Source: Desulfitibacter alkalitolerans DSM 16504
GTDB lineage: Bacteria > Bacillota > DSM-16504 > Desulfitibacterales > Desulfitibacteraceae
Direction: 5' to 3'
DNA length: 64,000 nt
Assembly (NCBI RefSeq): GCF_000620305.1
Contig: NZ_KK211105.1
Coordinates: 64,501-128,500, forward strand
A model generated the notes under the pieces. It made no database searches. It had not been told where the DNA came from and saw nothing but the letters and a program-made list of their open reading frames with translations. Position numbers and translations under genes: made by a program. Positions 45,671-54,167 of this stretch are shown here, in pieces. Numbering within the stretch: the stretch's first letter is position 1; every line of letters begins with the position of its first letter.

Positions 45671-46804
45671 ATGAAAAACACAATTAAAGGGCGGGTTTTA
45701 AAAAATCGTAGAACAAAAGAGTTGGTGCCAAATTTAAAACCAGGGGACATTGCATTGATTGCCCATGAGGATTTAGATGAAATAGCAGCTAATTCTCTTA
45801 TTGAGGCCAAGGTTAAGGCTGTCATCAATGTGAAAAGGTCCAGTACAGGTAAATATCCCAATCCTGGTCCTTTAAACCTGCTTGAAAAGGGAATAGCTAT
45901 AATTGAATGTGTTAATGATGAAATCTGGGATACTGTTGATGATGGTGATGAGATTAGCATTATTGGCGGAACAATATATAACAGCTCAGGTGGTCATCTG
46001 ACACAGGGAAAGTTATTAAATTTACAGGGTGTTAAGGCTGCATTAAAAAAGGCCAAGGAAAACTTTAATCCCCAGCTTGAAAAATTTATAAAAAACACCA
46101 TTGAGTATGCAAAAAGTGAGCTTGAAGTAATTTTTAAAGAGATAGATTTATCCCATATCCAAACTGCTTTCAAGGGAAAGCATTGCTTAATAGTTGTCAG
46201 GGGACAAAAGTACAAGGAGGATTTACAGGCTCTTAGAAGCTATATTAGAGAAATGAAGCCAGTTTTAATTGGCGTTGATGGCGGGGCGGATGCCTTACTT
46301 GAAAACGGACTCAAGCCTAACCTCATAATAGGGGACATGGATAGTGTATCTGATAAGGCCTTAAAGTGTGGTGCAGAAATTGTTGTCCATGCTTATCGTA
46401 ATGGTAAGGCTCCTGGTATAGATAGGATGAAAAACTTAGGTATCAGCAATTACAAGGTACTTCCCACCTTTGGAACTAGCGAAGATGTTGCAATGCTGGT
46501 GGCCTATGAGAAGGGTGCAGAGCTCATAGTGGCTGTTGGGACCCATTCCAATGTAATTGATTTTTTAGAAAAGGGCAGGCAGGGCATGTCCAGCACCTTT
46601 TTAGTAAGATTAAAGATAGGCTCTATTCTAATGGATGCAAGAGGAGTAAATCAGCTATATAAGCAAAAATTTAAACTAAAATATTTTGCAGCAATGGTTA
46701 TGGCCGCACTTATTCCCCTATTTATTGTATTTATTATTTCACCGCCAGCCTTTCAATTTGTTAGATTATTATATCTAAGGCTGCGTCTAATACTCCAGGT
46801 TTAG
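45671..46804 (+). CDS. steA: SteA-like cytokinetic ring/thiamin pyrophosphokinase-domain protein
   Basis: About 377 residues. An N-terminal L-x-x-R-T-K-E-L-V domain is followed by a thiamin-pyrophosphokinase-like fold with I-G-V-D-G-G-A-D-A-L-L and I-I-G-D-M-D-S-V, and a C-terminal membrane helix near residues 340-365. This matches SteA, which in actinobacteria takes part in septal cell-wall processing with SteB. ATG 45671 after AAAGGGTG preferred to GTG 45662. No SteB-like gene is adjacent. Confidence 0.78.
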   Translation: MKNTIKGRVLKNRRTKELVPNLKPGDIALIAHEDLDEIAANSLIEAKVKAVINVKRSSTGKYPNPGPLNLLEKGIAIIECVNDEIWDTVDDGDEISIIGGTIYNSSGGHLTQGKLLNLQGVKAALKKAKENFNPQLEKFIKNTIEYAKSELEVIFKEIDLSHIQTAFKGKHCLIVVRGQKYKEDLQALRSYIREMKPVLIGVDGGADALLENGLKPNLIIGDMDSVSDKALKCGAEIVVHAYRNGKAPGIDRMKNLGISNYKVLPTFGTSEDVAMLVAYEKGAELIVAVGTHSNVIDFLEKGRQGMSSTFLVRLKIGSILMDARGVNQLYKQKFKLKYFAAMVMAALIPLFIVFIISPPAFQFVRLLYLRLRLILQV

Positions 46805-46814
46805 GAGGCTATTT

Positions 46815-47489
46815 ATGAAAGCTGTATCGGTAGTCATACCTGCCTACAACGAAGAGCAGCATATTGTAGAAACCATCAAGGCAGTAAAAAAGGTTCAAGG
46901 TGTTAAACAGATAATTGTTGTTGATGATGGAAGCAGCGATAATACTGCCCAGCTAGCTGAGGATACTGGAGTTGAGGTTATTAGGATAGAGCATAATAGA
47001 GGTAAGGGCAATGCCTTAAACCTTGGTTGTCTGCAGTGTAATCAAGAATTAATTGCCTTGATTGATGCTGATTTAGGAGCCAGTGCTGGTGAGCTTGCAA
47101 AGCTGATAGAGCCTGTTGTCAATGGTAAAGCTGACATGACAATTGCTGCCTTTCCAAAAGCTAAGAAAAAAGGCGGAATTGGCCTGGTAAAAGGTCTGGC
47201 AAATGTAGTTATTAGGATATATGGTGGGCAAAAATTAAGGGCTCCCTTGTCTGGGCAAAGGGTTATGAATAGACAAGCCTTTGCAGCTTTGTTTCCCTTT
47301 GCAGAAGGATTTGGTGTTGAGATATTGGCAACCATAAAAGCTTTAAATAAGGGTCTCTGTGTCATGGAAATTGAGACCAAAATGCATCATAGAGAAACTG
47401 GTAGAAGCATTTCTGACTTTAAGCATCGTGGAAAACAGTTTTATCATATACTAATAGCTTTATTTAAAATTAGGCTTTTAAGGAGTTAG
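46815..47489 (+). CDS. Family 2 glycosyltransferase
   Basis: 224 residues. The GT-A fold shows V-V-I-P-A-Y-N-E-E, the nucleotide-sugar motif V-V-D-D-G-S-S-D, and the D-A-D metal site. A later Q-R-V-M-N segment and a basic C-terminus fit a small soluble GT2. It probably transfers a sugar in cell-surface or polyprenyl-linked glycan synthesis. The acceptor is unknown. It lies between steA and the phosphoglycosyl transferase. Confidence 0.85.
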   Translation: MKAVSVVIPAYNEEQHIVETIKAVKKVQGVKQIIVVDDGSSDNTAQLAEDTGVEVIRIEHNRGKGNALNLGCLQCNQELIALIDADLGASAGELAKLIEPVVNGKADMTIAAFPKAKKKGGIGLVKGLANVVIRIYGGQKLRAPLSGQRVMNRQAFAALFPFAEGFGVEILATIKALNKGLCVMEIETKMHHRETGRSISDFKHRGKQFYHILIALFKIRLLRS

Positions 47490-47494
47490 ATTAG

Positions 47495-48298
47495 ATGCTT
47501 GGTGCTTTTGCAGCTTATATAATAACAAGAGTTTTTATTCCCCTTGGTGTTAAAGGATTTGGGTTATTAGATTGGACAAAGGAAAACTTTATGGGAAGGA
47601 ATATCCCAATAGGCATTGGAATCCTGCTAATTCCCTTAAGTGTAGCATTACCCTTTGCATGGTATGACATCATTTCCCCTTCAACTATTGTCTTTTATGG
47701 AAGTGCATTAATAATAATGGGGTTTGTTGGTTTATATGATGATATATTTGGTGATACCAAAATCAAGGGTTTCAAAGGTCATTTTAGCCTACTTTTTAAG
47801 GGAAGGGTCACATCTGGAACAATAAAGGCCTTTACAGGAATCATAATTGCATTTTTTGGAGCTTTTTTGTTTGCAGTAAACCTTTTAGAGTTTATGGTGG
47901 CATTTTTAGTAATTCTGCTATTTACAAATGCTTTTAATCTCTTTGACTTAAGGCCGGGCAGGTGTATTAAAGTATTTTTTTTAGTAGCTGCTTTTTTAAT
48001 TTTTATGGCCTATTATTTAGGAAATAAGAATATAATGTTATTATATCCAATTTTAGGGTGCACCCTGGCCTATGCTCCCTTTGATTTTAAGGGGAGATCC
48101 ATGCTTGGAGATGCGGGCTCTAATACTATAGGCATGAGCGTGGGTATTATAAGCTTTCTTGTATTACCTTTTTTAATAAATATTATAATAGTTCTTGTCT
48201 TAATAATGCTGCATTGGTATACTGAGAAAAATTCATTAAATTCTCTTATAGAAAGTAATCAGTTCCTAAGCCGTATTGATAATTGGGGTAGGAGCTAA
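47495..48298 (+). CDS. MraY/WecA-like phosphoglycosyl transferase
   Basis: 267 residues and about eight membrane helices. The G-L-Y-D-D-I-F-G-D loop supplies the Asp-Asp pair, and M-L-G-D-A-G-S-N is a conserved cytoplasmic motif. The usual N-x-x-N-x-x-D-G-x-D-G loop is replaced by N-A-F-N-L-F-D-L-R-P-G-R. It is a short, divergent member of the polyprenyl-P N-acetylhexosamine-1-P transferase superfamily. Substrate unknown; it may work with the adjacent GT2. Confidence 0.75.
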   Translation: MLGAFAAYIITRVFIPLGVKGFGLLDWTKENFMGRNIPIGIGILLIPLSVALPFAWYDIISPSTIVFYGSALIIMGFVGLYDDIFGDTKIKGFKGHFSLLFKGRVTSGTIKAFTGIIIAFFGAFLFAVNLLEFMVAFLVILLFTNAFNLFDLRPGRCIKVFFLVAAFLIFMAYYLGNKNIMLLYPILGCTLAYAPFDFKGRSMLGDAGSNTIGMSVGIISFLVLPFLINIIIVLVLIMLHWYTEKNSLNSLIESNQFLSRIDNWGRS

Positions 48299-48326
48299 TT
48301 ATATATACTTCAGGGGAGGGCCAAGG

Positions 48327-49394
48327 GTGATAACAAAGAAAATCGGAAAGGTAGTAGGGATTGATAAAGAAAATGCTGATGTGCAGTGGATAAAGGTTAC
48401 CATTGGCGATGAAGAGTTTTCTGCCATTAATTATCCTTCCACAACAGGAATCGTAAAGCCAGGGGATGAGGTTGTGTTAAATACAACAGCAGTAGAGCAC
48501 GGCCTTGGTACAGGCGGATACCATTTAGTTATGCTAAATTTGGCTAATATGGAAAGCACAGCTAAAGAAAAGGGTCATATTATGAAGCTGAGGTATACGC
48601 CCTATCAGATTAAGGTGCTGGCAGTAGAAGAGCAGACAAATCCCCACCATGGTAAAATTGCAAGCTTTAAAAACCTAAATGGGATGCCAGTTATGATAGG
48701 CAGTCTGCATAGCAAGCTAGCTCCAGCAGCCCTGGGATATAAGCTCATGAAACCCAAGGGGAAAGTGGTTTACATAATGACAGACGGGGGAGCCTTACCC
48801 ATTGCCTTTAGTAAAACTGTAGCCACCCTAAAGGAATTAGAATTGATTGACGGTACAGTCACTGTTGGTCATGCTTTTGGTGGCGATTACGAAGCGGTAA
48901 ATGTTTATTCAGGCCTGATTGCAGCAAAAGAAGTACTAAATGCAGATGCTGTAATTATTTGTATGGGACCTGGAGTTGTGGGGACAGGAACTAAATGGGG
49001 CTTTACCGGCATAGAACAGGGTGACATAATAAATGCTGTAAATATTCTTAAGGGCAGGGCCATAGCAATTCCTAGAATTACCTTTAAGGACAAACGAGAC
49101 AGGCACAAGGGGCTCAGCCACCATACACTAACAATATTAGAAAAGGTAGCACTACAGCCTGCCGAGGTTTGTCTTCCTGTGCTGCCTAGACATGAAAGTG
49201 AGTTTCTACGGGAACAGATTCGAGAAAGAAGGTTAGATGATAAGCATACCTTTGTATCAATTAATGCTGAACAGGTTTTAGACTATGCAAATCATTTAAG
49301 AATACCCTTTTCAACAATGGGAAGATCAGTTGAAGAAGAACGTTACTACTTTTTAGCTGCAGGCGCTGCAGGGATTTTAGCGGCCCAAGACTAA
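48327..49394 (+). CDS. DUF3866 family protein
   Basis: About 355 residues. GTG start 48327 with AGGGGAGG; upstream in-frame extension overlaps the previous gene. Visible segments: N-x-T-A-V-E-H-G-L-G-T-G-G-Y-H, Y-I-M-T-D-G-G-A-L-P-I-A-F-S and S-H-H-T-L-T-I-L-E-K-V. The family is conserved in Firmicutes and Actinobacteria near steA, but its function is unknown. The minus-strand mciZ-like gene ends 10 bp past it. Confidence 0.8.
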   Translation: MITKKIGKVVGIDKENADVQWIKVTIGDEEFSAINYPSTTGIVKPGDEVVLNTTAVEHGLGTGGYHLVMLNLANMESTAKEKGHIMKLRYTPYQIKVLAVEEQTNPHHGKIASFKNLNGMPVMIGSLHSKLAPAALGYKLMKPKGKVVYIMTDGGALPIAFSKTVATLKELELIDGTVTVGHAFGGDYEAVNVYSGLIAAKEVLNADAVIICMGPGVVGTGTKWGFTGIEQGDIINAVNILKGRAIAIPRITFKDKRDRHKGLSHHTLTILEKVALQPAEVCLPVLPRHESEFLREQIRERRLDDKHTFVSINAEQVLDYANHLRIPFSTMGRSVEEERYYFLAAGAAGILAAQD

Positions 49395-49403
49395 CTACAC
49401 TTG

Positions 49404-49532
49404 TTAATGGAGCTTACTTTTAATGAATTGGGCTACAGTAGTATATTCTGTATTCAATTCATTTAAATTTTTTCGCAGTTCTTTAACCTTACCAATAAAG
49501 TAAAAGCTTTTTTTATTTACAATAATAAACAT
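49404..49532 (-). CDS. mciZ: MciZ-like FtsZ inhibitor (42 residues)
   Basis: A 42-residue protein with a strong GGAGGAG ribosome site 4 bp before the ATG. The core F-I-G-K-V-K-E-L-R-K-N-L-N-E-L, with a Y-x-x-V-x-x-F-I-K tail, matches Bacillus subtilis MciZ (core V-G-K-A-W-E-I-R-A-K-L-K-E-Y, tail F-x-x-V-x-x-W-I). MciZ caps FtsZ filaments in the mother cell. The gene is next to nudF, as in B. subtilis, and lies opposite to its neighbours. A sigma-E-like promoter is upstream. Identity is by motif and position; only a search can confirm it. Confidence 0.72.
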   Translation of the reverse strand: MFIIVNKKSFYFIGKVKELRKNLNELNTEYTTVAQFIKSKLH

Positions 49533-49564
49533 ATTAGCTCCTCCAGTATTATATTTAGGGTATT

Positions 49565-49593
49565 AGCTTATGTAGCTTATGTCAGATTATGCC
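49565..49593 (-). promoter_or_regulatory. Candidate sigma-E promoter of mciZ
   Basis: On the minus strand GGCATAAT (49593-49586; one mismatch to GKCATATT) and CATAAGCT (49572-49565; CATA plus T of CATACAnT) are separated by 13 bp. The likely start is some 25 bases before the ribosome site. Sigma-E control would match B. subtilis mciZ. It is a weak match and inferential. Confidence 0.35.
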
Positions 49594-49629
49594 TTGTTCA
49601 GTTAAAACTTATAAAAGTGGGTGGTTTTG

Positions 49630-50178
49630 GTGAGTAATAGAGAAAATACAATAAGCTCTCAGTGCTTCTTTGAAGGCAGGATCCTGCGTTTAAGAGTTGA
49701 TAAAGTTGAGCTAAAAGGGGGAAGGATAGGGCAGAGAGAAATTGTTGAGCATCCAGGTGCTGTAGCCATAGTAGCTATTACCCAGGATAAAAAGGTTTTG
49801 CTAGTTACCCAATATAGGAAGCCAATGGAAAAGGAGCTTATGGAAATTCCTGCTGGTAAGCTTGAAAAAAATGAAATACCTTTATCGTGTGCACAAAGGG
49901 AACTTTTAGAGGAAACAGGCTATGTGGCCAATAATTGGCAGGAATTACTTGCTGTTTATACATCTCCAGGCTTTAGTAACGAGAAGGTGGTAATTTTTTT
50001 GGCAACAGACCTATCCAGGACATTAAACACTCCCATGGATACAGAGGAAATTAGCCACCTTGACTTGTTACCCTTAGGGGAAGTAATAGATCTAATTAAG
50101 GAAAACAAAATTGAGGACGCAAAAACTGCTGCCGGCATTCTTGCTGCTAAGGTTTTTTATGAAGACGAAACAACCTAA
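49630..50178 (+). CDS. nudF: Nudix hydrolase, ADP-ribose pyrophosphatase type
   Basis: About 182 residues. The Nudix box G-x5-E-x5-[UA]-x-R-E-x2-E-E-x-G-U is present (G-K-L-E-K-N-E-I-P-L-S-C-A-Q-R-E-L-L-E-E-T-G), and the Q-Y-R-K-P-M segment places it in the ADP-ribose pyrophosphatase group. It hydrolyses ADP-ribose to AMP and ribose 5-phosphate. GTG 49630 with GGGTGG is favoured over GTG 49621. Its end overlaps the next gene. Confidence 0.88.
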   Translation: MSNRENTISSQCFFEGRILRLRVDKVELKGGRIGQREIVEHPGAVAIVAITQDKKVLLVTQYRKPMEKELMEIPAGKLEKNEIPLSCAQRELLEETGYVANNWQELLAVYTSPGFSNEKVVIFLATDLSRTLNTPMDTEEISHLDLLPLGEVIDLIKENKIEDAKTAAGILAAKVFYEDETT

Positions 50179-50824
50179 AGTTTATATGACAGTAGATGCA
50201 AGTGGAGCCTATAATGCGGCAATTAATGGTCATGTAGTGGTTATAGTAGACATTATAGATATGTCTACCAGCCTGGAAACTGCCCTGGAGATGGGTGCTG
50301 CAGCAGTATTTGGTGCCAGTCCTGACCATACTTCTGCTCCTGTTCCAGTCAACCCTGAGAAAATTGCAGGGGATGCTGCCTTTATGGCCCATGAATTAAA
50401 TATGGAAGTGGTAATAATTGGTGAACCTAGATTTGCAAGTAAAGAAGAACAAAAGAAAAACTGTCAAAGATTGGTTAATAAGCTCATTAAAATGAATACA
50501 AAAATTAGTGATTTTGTCCCCAATGTGGGTAAAGAGCTTTGGGCCTTTGCTCCTCTTAACAACAAAATTGCCATAGCTGCTACCAGCACAGGTGGAGTTG
50601 CCTTTGACGCTGCGTACAATGCCGGAGGTATTGTCACTACCGCAACCATTGCCCGAACCAGGCATATGAAGGGAAAAGCTCCAGCCTTAAAAGGGATTCA
50701 TAGAGCTTATAGCCTTGCTGTCAGGCTGCAGAGGGACATATCCTATGCAGCAGCAAGCTCCAAATCCTATGAAGACATTTTGGCGGCAAAGTATTTGTGT
50801 GATCTCACAAAGGGCTTGTCATAA
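50159..50824 (+). CDS. ComB-like (2-phosphosulfolactate phosphatase family-like) protein
   Basis: About 221 residues. The segment V-V-I-V-D-I-I-D-M-S-T-S-L-E-T-A-L-E-M-G-A resembles the catalytic-loop region of ComB-like phosphatases, and A-A-T-S-T-G-G-V-A-F-D near residue 140 is comparable. The match is partial, so the true substrate is unknown; ComB itself makes sulfolactate in coenzyme M synthesis, unlikely here. The ATG at 50159 overlaps nudF by 20 bp; its ribosome site is weak. Confidence 0.5.
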   Translation: MKTKQPKVYMTVDASGAYNAAINGHVVVIVDIIDMSTSLETALEMGAAAVFGASPDHTSAPVPVNPEKIAGDAAFMAHELNMEVVIIGEPRFASKEEQKKNCQRLVNKLIKMNTKISDFVPNVGKELWAFAPLNNKIAIAATSTGGVAFDAAYNAGGIVTTATIARTRHMKGKAPALKGIHRAYSLAVRLQRDISYAAASSKSYEDILAAKYLCDLTKGLS

Positions 50825-50878
50825 AACAAGCCTTCCTGCATATCATTAAAATAGAAGTGATATGGGGGGACAACACTA

Positions 50879-51511
50879 ATGATAAAAGCCCTGCTAAAAT
50901 TATGGTTTAACCATATACGAGATCACATGGTGTTGTATATACTTTCAACACTTATGTTTCTAGGTGGCAGTTCCCTTGGCGCATTCACTGTTAGTACCTT
51001 AAATGAATATCAGCTTCAAGAACTAGTGGATTATTTTGACTATTTTCTAAAGGGCCTTACAGGTTGGAACATTAATTCTGTTTTAGTGGCACAGGATGCC
51101 ATTTTTAATAATCTCAAATTTATATTTTTAACCTGGGCCTTAGGCCTAACTGTTATTGGTATTCCCATTATTTTATTGATAGTCTCCTTTAAAGGCTTCA
51201 TTATGGGCTTTACAGTTGGCTTTCTAATACTACAAAAGGGTTTAGCTGGAATGCTCATAGCTATTTTTGCAGTGTTGCCACAGAATTTCTTTTACGTGCC
51301 CAGCCTAATGATTTGTGCTGTAGCCTCAATAACCTTTTCCTTATGCTTGTTAAGGGGCACAATGGGTGGAAGAAAACTTTCCATTTCTCAAATGTTTATT
51401 AATTATATACTACTGCTGCTGGTATTTTGTGTTTTCACTGTAATAGGTGGATTAATAGAGGGCTACGGAGCACCTCTGACCATGAAAATCATAATAACAT
51501 ATTTTCAATAG
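50879..51511 (+). CDS. spoIIM: Stage II sporulation protein M
   Basis: 210 residues, five predicted membrane helices. N-terminal basic region, conserved F-L-G-G-S-x-L-G and N-x-x-F-I-F-x-T-W-x-L-G-L-T segments of SpoIIM. Part of the SpoIID-IIM-IIP complex that degrades septal peptidoglycan during engulfment. Strong GGGGGGA ribosome site. Next to xerD-deoB-punA-dacF-spoIIA, the Bacillus order without fur. Confidence 0.9.
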   Translation: MIKALLKLWFNHIRDHMVLYILSTLMFLGGSSLGAFTVSTLNEYQLQELVDYFDYFLKGLTGWNINSVLVAQDAIFNNLKFIFLTWALGLTVIGIPIILLIVSFKGFIMGFTVGFLILQKGLAGMLIAIFAVLPQNFFYVPSLMICAVASITFSLCLLRGTMGGRKLSISQMFINYILLLLVFCVFTVIGGLIEGYGAPLTMKIIITYFQ

Positions 51512-51589
51512 CATAATATTTAGTCTAAAATATAAACTTCCCTCATACTTTTTAACATGTGAATGTTTAAAACCAGGGAGGTTTGTTTA

Positions 51590-51988
51590 ATGATTGTTGT
51601 GACCATTCCAAATTGGCGTAAAAAGCTTATTATTTTAGCTTGTATAATTCTTTTAGCTGCCGCATTTAGTATAGGTTTAAACTATTACAAAAGCATCAAC
51701 ACTACTATAGAATTTGAGGAAATGTTTGACAATCCAATTGGCTCTGAGGTACAGGCTCTAGAGGGTGAAGAAGAGGCTGCAGCAGAAGGTGCTCAAGGGG
51801 AAGCTGCACAAGCACAACCTGGAAATGAAGTAGAAGTAGTTAAACATGACCAAACTAATGAGGCATGTGAAGATGAAAAACAGGAAAAGGAATCCCCTGA
51901 AGATAAAGATTTAGAACAGGAGTTTAAGGAAAAAGAAGTGAAAAAGGGATTTTGGCAAAAAATTCTAGAAAAGTTTCGCAAAGAATAA
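51590..51988 (+). CDS. Uncharacterised single-pass membrane protein with charged tail
   Basis: 132 residues. N-terminal membrane helix (about 12-31), then a low-complexity acidic region (E-E-E-A-A-A-E-G-A) and a Lys/Glu-rich C-terminus (F-W-Q-K-I-L-E-K-F-R-K). Start ATG 51590 after GGGAGG. No homologous family recognised. It lies between spoIIM and xerD, where Bacillus has a different small membrane protein. Confidence 0.55.
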   Translation: MIVVTIPNWRKKLIILACIILLAAAFSIGLNYYKSINTTIEFEEMFDNPIGSEVQALEGEEEAAAEGAQGEAAQAQPGNEVEVVKHDQTNEACEDEKQEKESPEDKDLEQEFKEKEVKKGFWQKILEKFRKE

Positions 51989-52059
51989 TTTATTGACAGG
52001 AATTTCCCATCTCTTGTGGAAGTAATGTATATTCCAGCAAGTGATGGGAGTTATTTATT

Positions 52060-52953
52060 ATGAGGGTTTTGCTAGAAAGATTCATACATTATCTTGCAGT
52101 CGAAAGAGGTCTGTCTGATAATACTTTATCCTCTTATTTGAGTGACCTTGAACAATTCATAACCTTTCTCGAGGAAGAGAATATTAATTCTGTGCATGCG
52201 CTTAACAATCAGCACCTAATAGAATATATTCTGCTTCTTAAGTCAAATGGCAAAGCACCTACAACCATTTCTAGAAATAGGGCAGCCATCAAAACCTTTA
52301 TGAAGTTTCTTGTTAATGAGGGCATACTTGAAAATAATCCATCAGAGAATCTACAGTCACCCAAGTTAAGCAGAAAGCTTCCAATGACCCTGACCATGGA
52401 GCAGGTGGACAATCTGCTTCAAAGACCTAGAATAAAAACAACTATAGGTCTAAGAGACAGGGCCATGCTGGAGGTGCTTTATGCATCAGGTCTAAGGGTT
52501 ACTGAACTGGTCTCTCTTGACCTTGGAGATATGGAGTTAAACAAGGGGTTTATCAGGTGCTATGGAAAAGGTTCAAAGGAAAGGATAGTTCCCCTGGGCT
52601 CAATGGCTATTTTTTTTGTTACTCAATATTTAGAACAGTCACGGGTTAAACTAATCAAGAAGCCAGGTGAAAAGGCGGTATTTGTTAATAATATGGGCAA
52701 CCGATTAACAAGACAGGGCCTGTGGAAAATCCTAAAAAAATATGCCAGGGCTGCGGGAATTAGTGAAATTACCCCACATACTTTGAGGCATTCCTTTGCA
52801 ACACATTTGTTGGAAAATGGGGCTGATTTAAGAGCTGTCCAAGAAATGCTTGGGCATGCTGACATTTCTACAACTCAGATCTATACCCATTTAACAAATA
52901 GTCATTTACGAAAGGTTTATGATAGTACCCATCCCAGGGCAAAAAATACATAA
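52060..52953 (+). CDS. xerD: Tyrosine recombinase XerD
   Basis: 297 residues. N-terminal SAM-like core-binding domain (L-S-D-N-T-L-S-S-Y-L-S-D-L) and catalytic domain with the Arg in A-S-G-L-R-V-T-E-L, Lys in G-K-G-S-K-E-R, H-T-L-R-H-S-F-A-T-H, L-G-H-A-D-I-S-T-T-Q-I-Y and its Tyr nucleophile. With XerC it resolves chromosome dimers at dif. No dif site was sought successfully here. Confidence 0.92.
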   Translation: MRVLLERFIHYLAVERGLSDNTLSSYLSDLEQFITFLEEENINSVHALNNQHLIEYILLLKSNGKAPTTISRNRAAIKTFMKFLVNEGILENNPSENLQSPKLSRKLPMTLTMEQVDNLLQRPRIKTTIGLRDRAMLEVLYASGLRVTELVSLDLGDMELNKGFIRCYGKGSKERIVPLGSMAIFFVTQYLEQSRVKLIKKPGEKAVFVNNMGNRLTRQGLWKILKKYARAAGISEITPHTLRHSFATHLLENGADLRAVQEMLGHADISTTQIYTHLTNSHLRKVYDSTHPRAKNT

Positions 52954-52974
52954 CTTTAAAAAATGAGGGATAAA

Positions 52975-54150
52975 ATGATTCAACGAGTAATTTTAATTGT
53001 GTTAGATAGTGTTGGAGTTGGAGAACTACCTGATGCCCACCTTTATGGTGATACTGGAAGTAATACTTTAAAAAACCTGGCTGCTGCTGTGGGAGGAATA
53101 AATGTACCCAACCTTGAAGGCATGGGATTGGGACATATTATTGACATAATGGGTGTCGCCAGAGTAGATGAACCCCTTGGAGCTTTTGGGAAAATGGCTG
53201 AAAGGTCTGCCGGCAAGGATACGACTACAGGCCATTGGGAGATGGCTGGGCAAATACTTGAAAATCCCTTTCCTACATATCCAAATGGATTTCCCCCGGA
53301 GGTTTTAGAAGAATTTAAAGCTAGAATTGGCAGGGATGTTCTAGGAAATATAGCTGCTTCCGGAACAGAAATAATTCAAAAATTGGGCAAAGAACATATG
53401 GAAACTGGCAAACCCATCGTTTATACTTCTGCAGATAGTGTTTTTCAAATTGCTGCCCATGAGGAGATTATTCCCCTGGAAACCCTATATGAGTACTGCA
53501 GAATTGCCAGGGAGATCTTACAGCCGCCCCATGGAGTTGGCAGGGTCATAGCCAGGCCTTTTATAGGAAGTCCTGGAAACTTTGTTAGAACTGCAAATAG
53601 ACACGATTACTCCCTGGAACCTCCTTACCCAATGCTGTTGGATATCTTAACTGAAAGTGGTTATAATGTGGTAGGAATAGGAAAGATCAAAGACATTTAT
53701 GCTGGCAGGGGAATTACACAGTCTATTCCCACAATAAATAACCAGGATGGCATTGCTAAAACCATTGAAGCAATGACCAGGACAATCAATGGATTAATTT
53801 TTACAAACCTGGTTGAATTTGACATGAAATTCGGTCACAGAAATGATCCCAGGGGATATGCTGATGCTTTAGAGGAATTTGATAGAGAGCTTCCTGAAAT
53901 AATAAATGCCATGGATAAGAATGATATTCTATTTATTACAGCTGACCATGGTTGTGATCCTACCATGGCAAGCACGGATCATACCCGTGAATATGTTCCT
54001 TTAATCATTTATGGGCGTCATGTTAAAAATGGGGTTTCTTTGGGGACAAGACAATCCTTTGCTGATGTGGCAGCTACCATTACTAGCCTGCTAAAAACAA
54101 GTCCCGTGCCACATGGAACTGACATGAGTAAGGATTTTTTAATAGATTAA
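52975..54150 (+). CDS. deoB: Phosphopentomutase
   Basis: 391 residues of the alkaline phosphatase superfamily. Metal-ligand segments are [12 protein letters not shown], the D-T-T-T-G-H-W-E-M phospho-acceptor region and T-A-D-H-G-C-D-P-T. It interconverts ribose 1- and 5-phosphate in nucleoside salvage. ATG 52975 with ATGAGGG; an in-frame ATG at 52963 also occurs. Followed by punA and pdp. Confidence 0.93.
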   Translation: MIQRVILIVLDSVGVGELPDAHLYGDTGSNTLKNLAAAVGGINVPNLEGMGLGHIIDIMGVARVDEPLGAFGKMAERSAGKDTTTGHWEMAGQILENPFPTYPNGFPPEVLEEFKARIGRDVLGNIAASGTEIIQKLGKEHMETGKPIVYTSADSVFQIAAHEEIIPLETLYEYCRIAREILQPPHGVGRVIARPFIGSPGNFVRTANRHDYSLEPPYPMLLDILTESGYNVVGIGKIKDIYAGRGITQSIPTINNQDGIAKTIEAMTRTINGLIFTNLVEFDMKFGHRNDPRGYADALEEFDRELPEIINAMDKNDILFITADHGCDPTMASTDHTREYVPLIIYGRHVKNGVSLGTRQSFADVAATITSLLKTSPVPHGTDMSKDFLID

Positions 54151-54167
54151 GGAGGTAGCTAAAGGTT

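Noticed and set aside
50809-50835. Terminator after the ComB-like gene
   Set aside because: GGCTTGT/ACAAGCC can pair, but it overlaps the stop codon and has no T-run.
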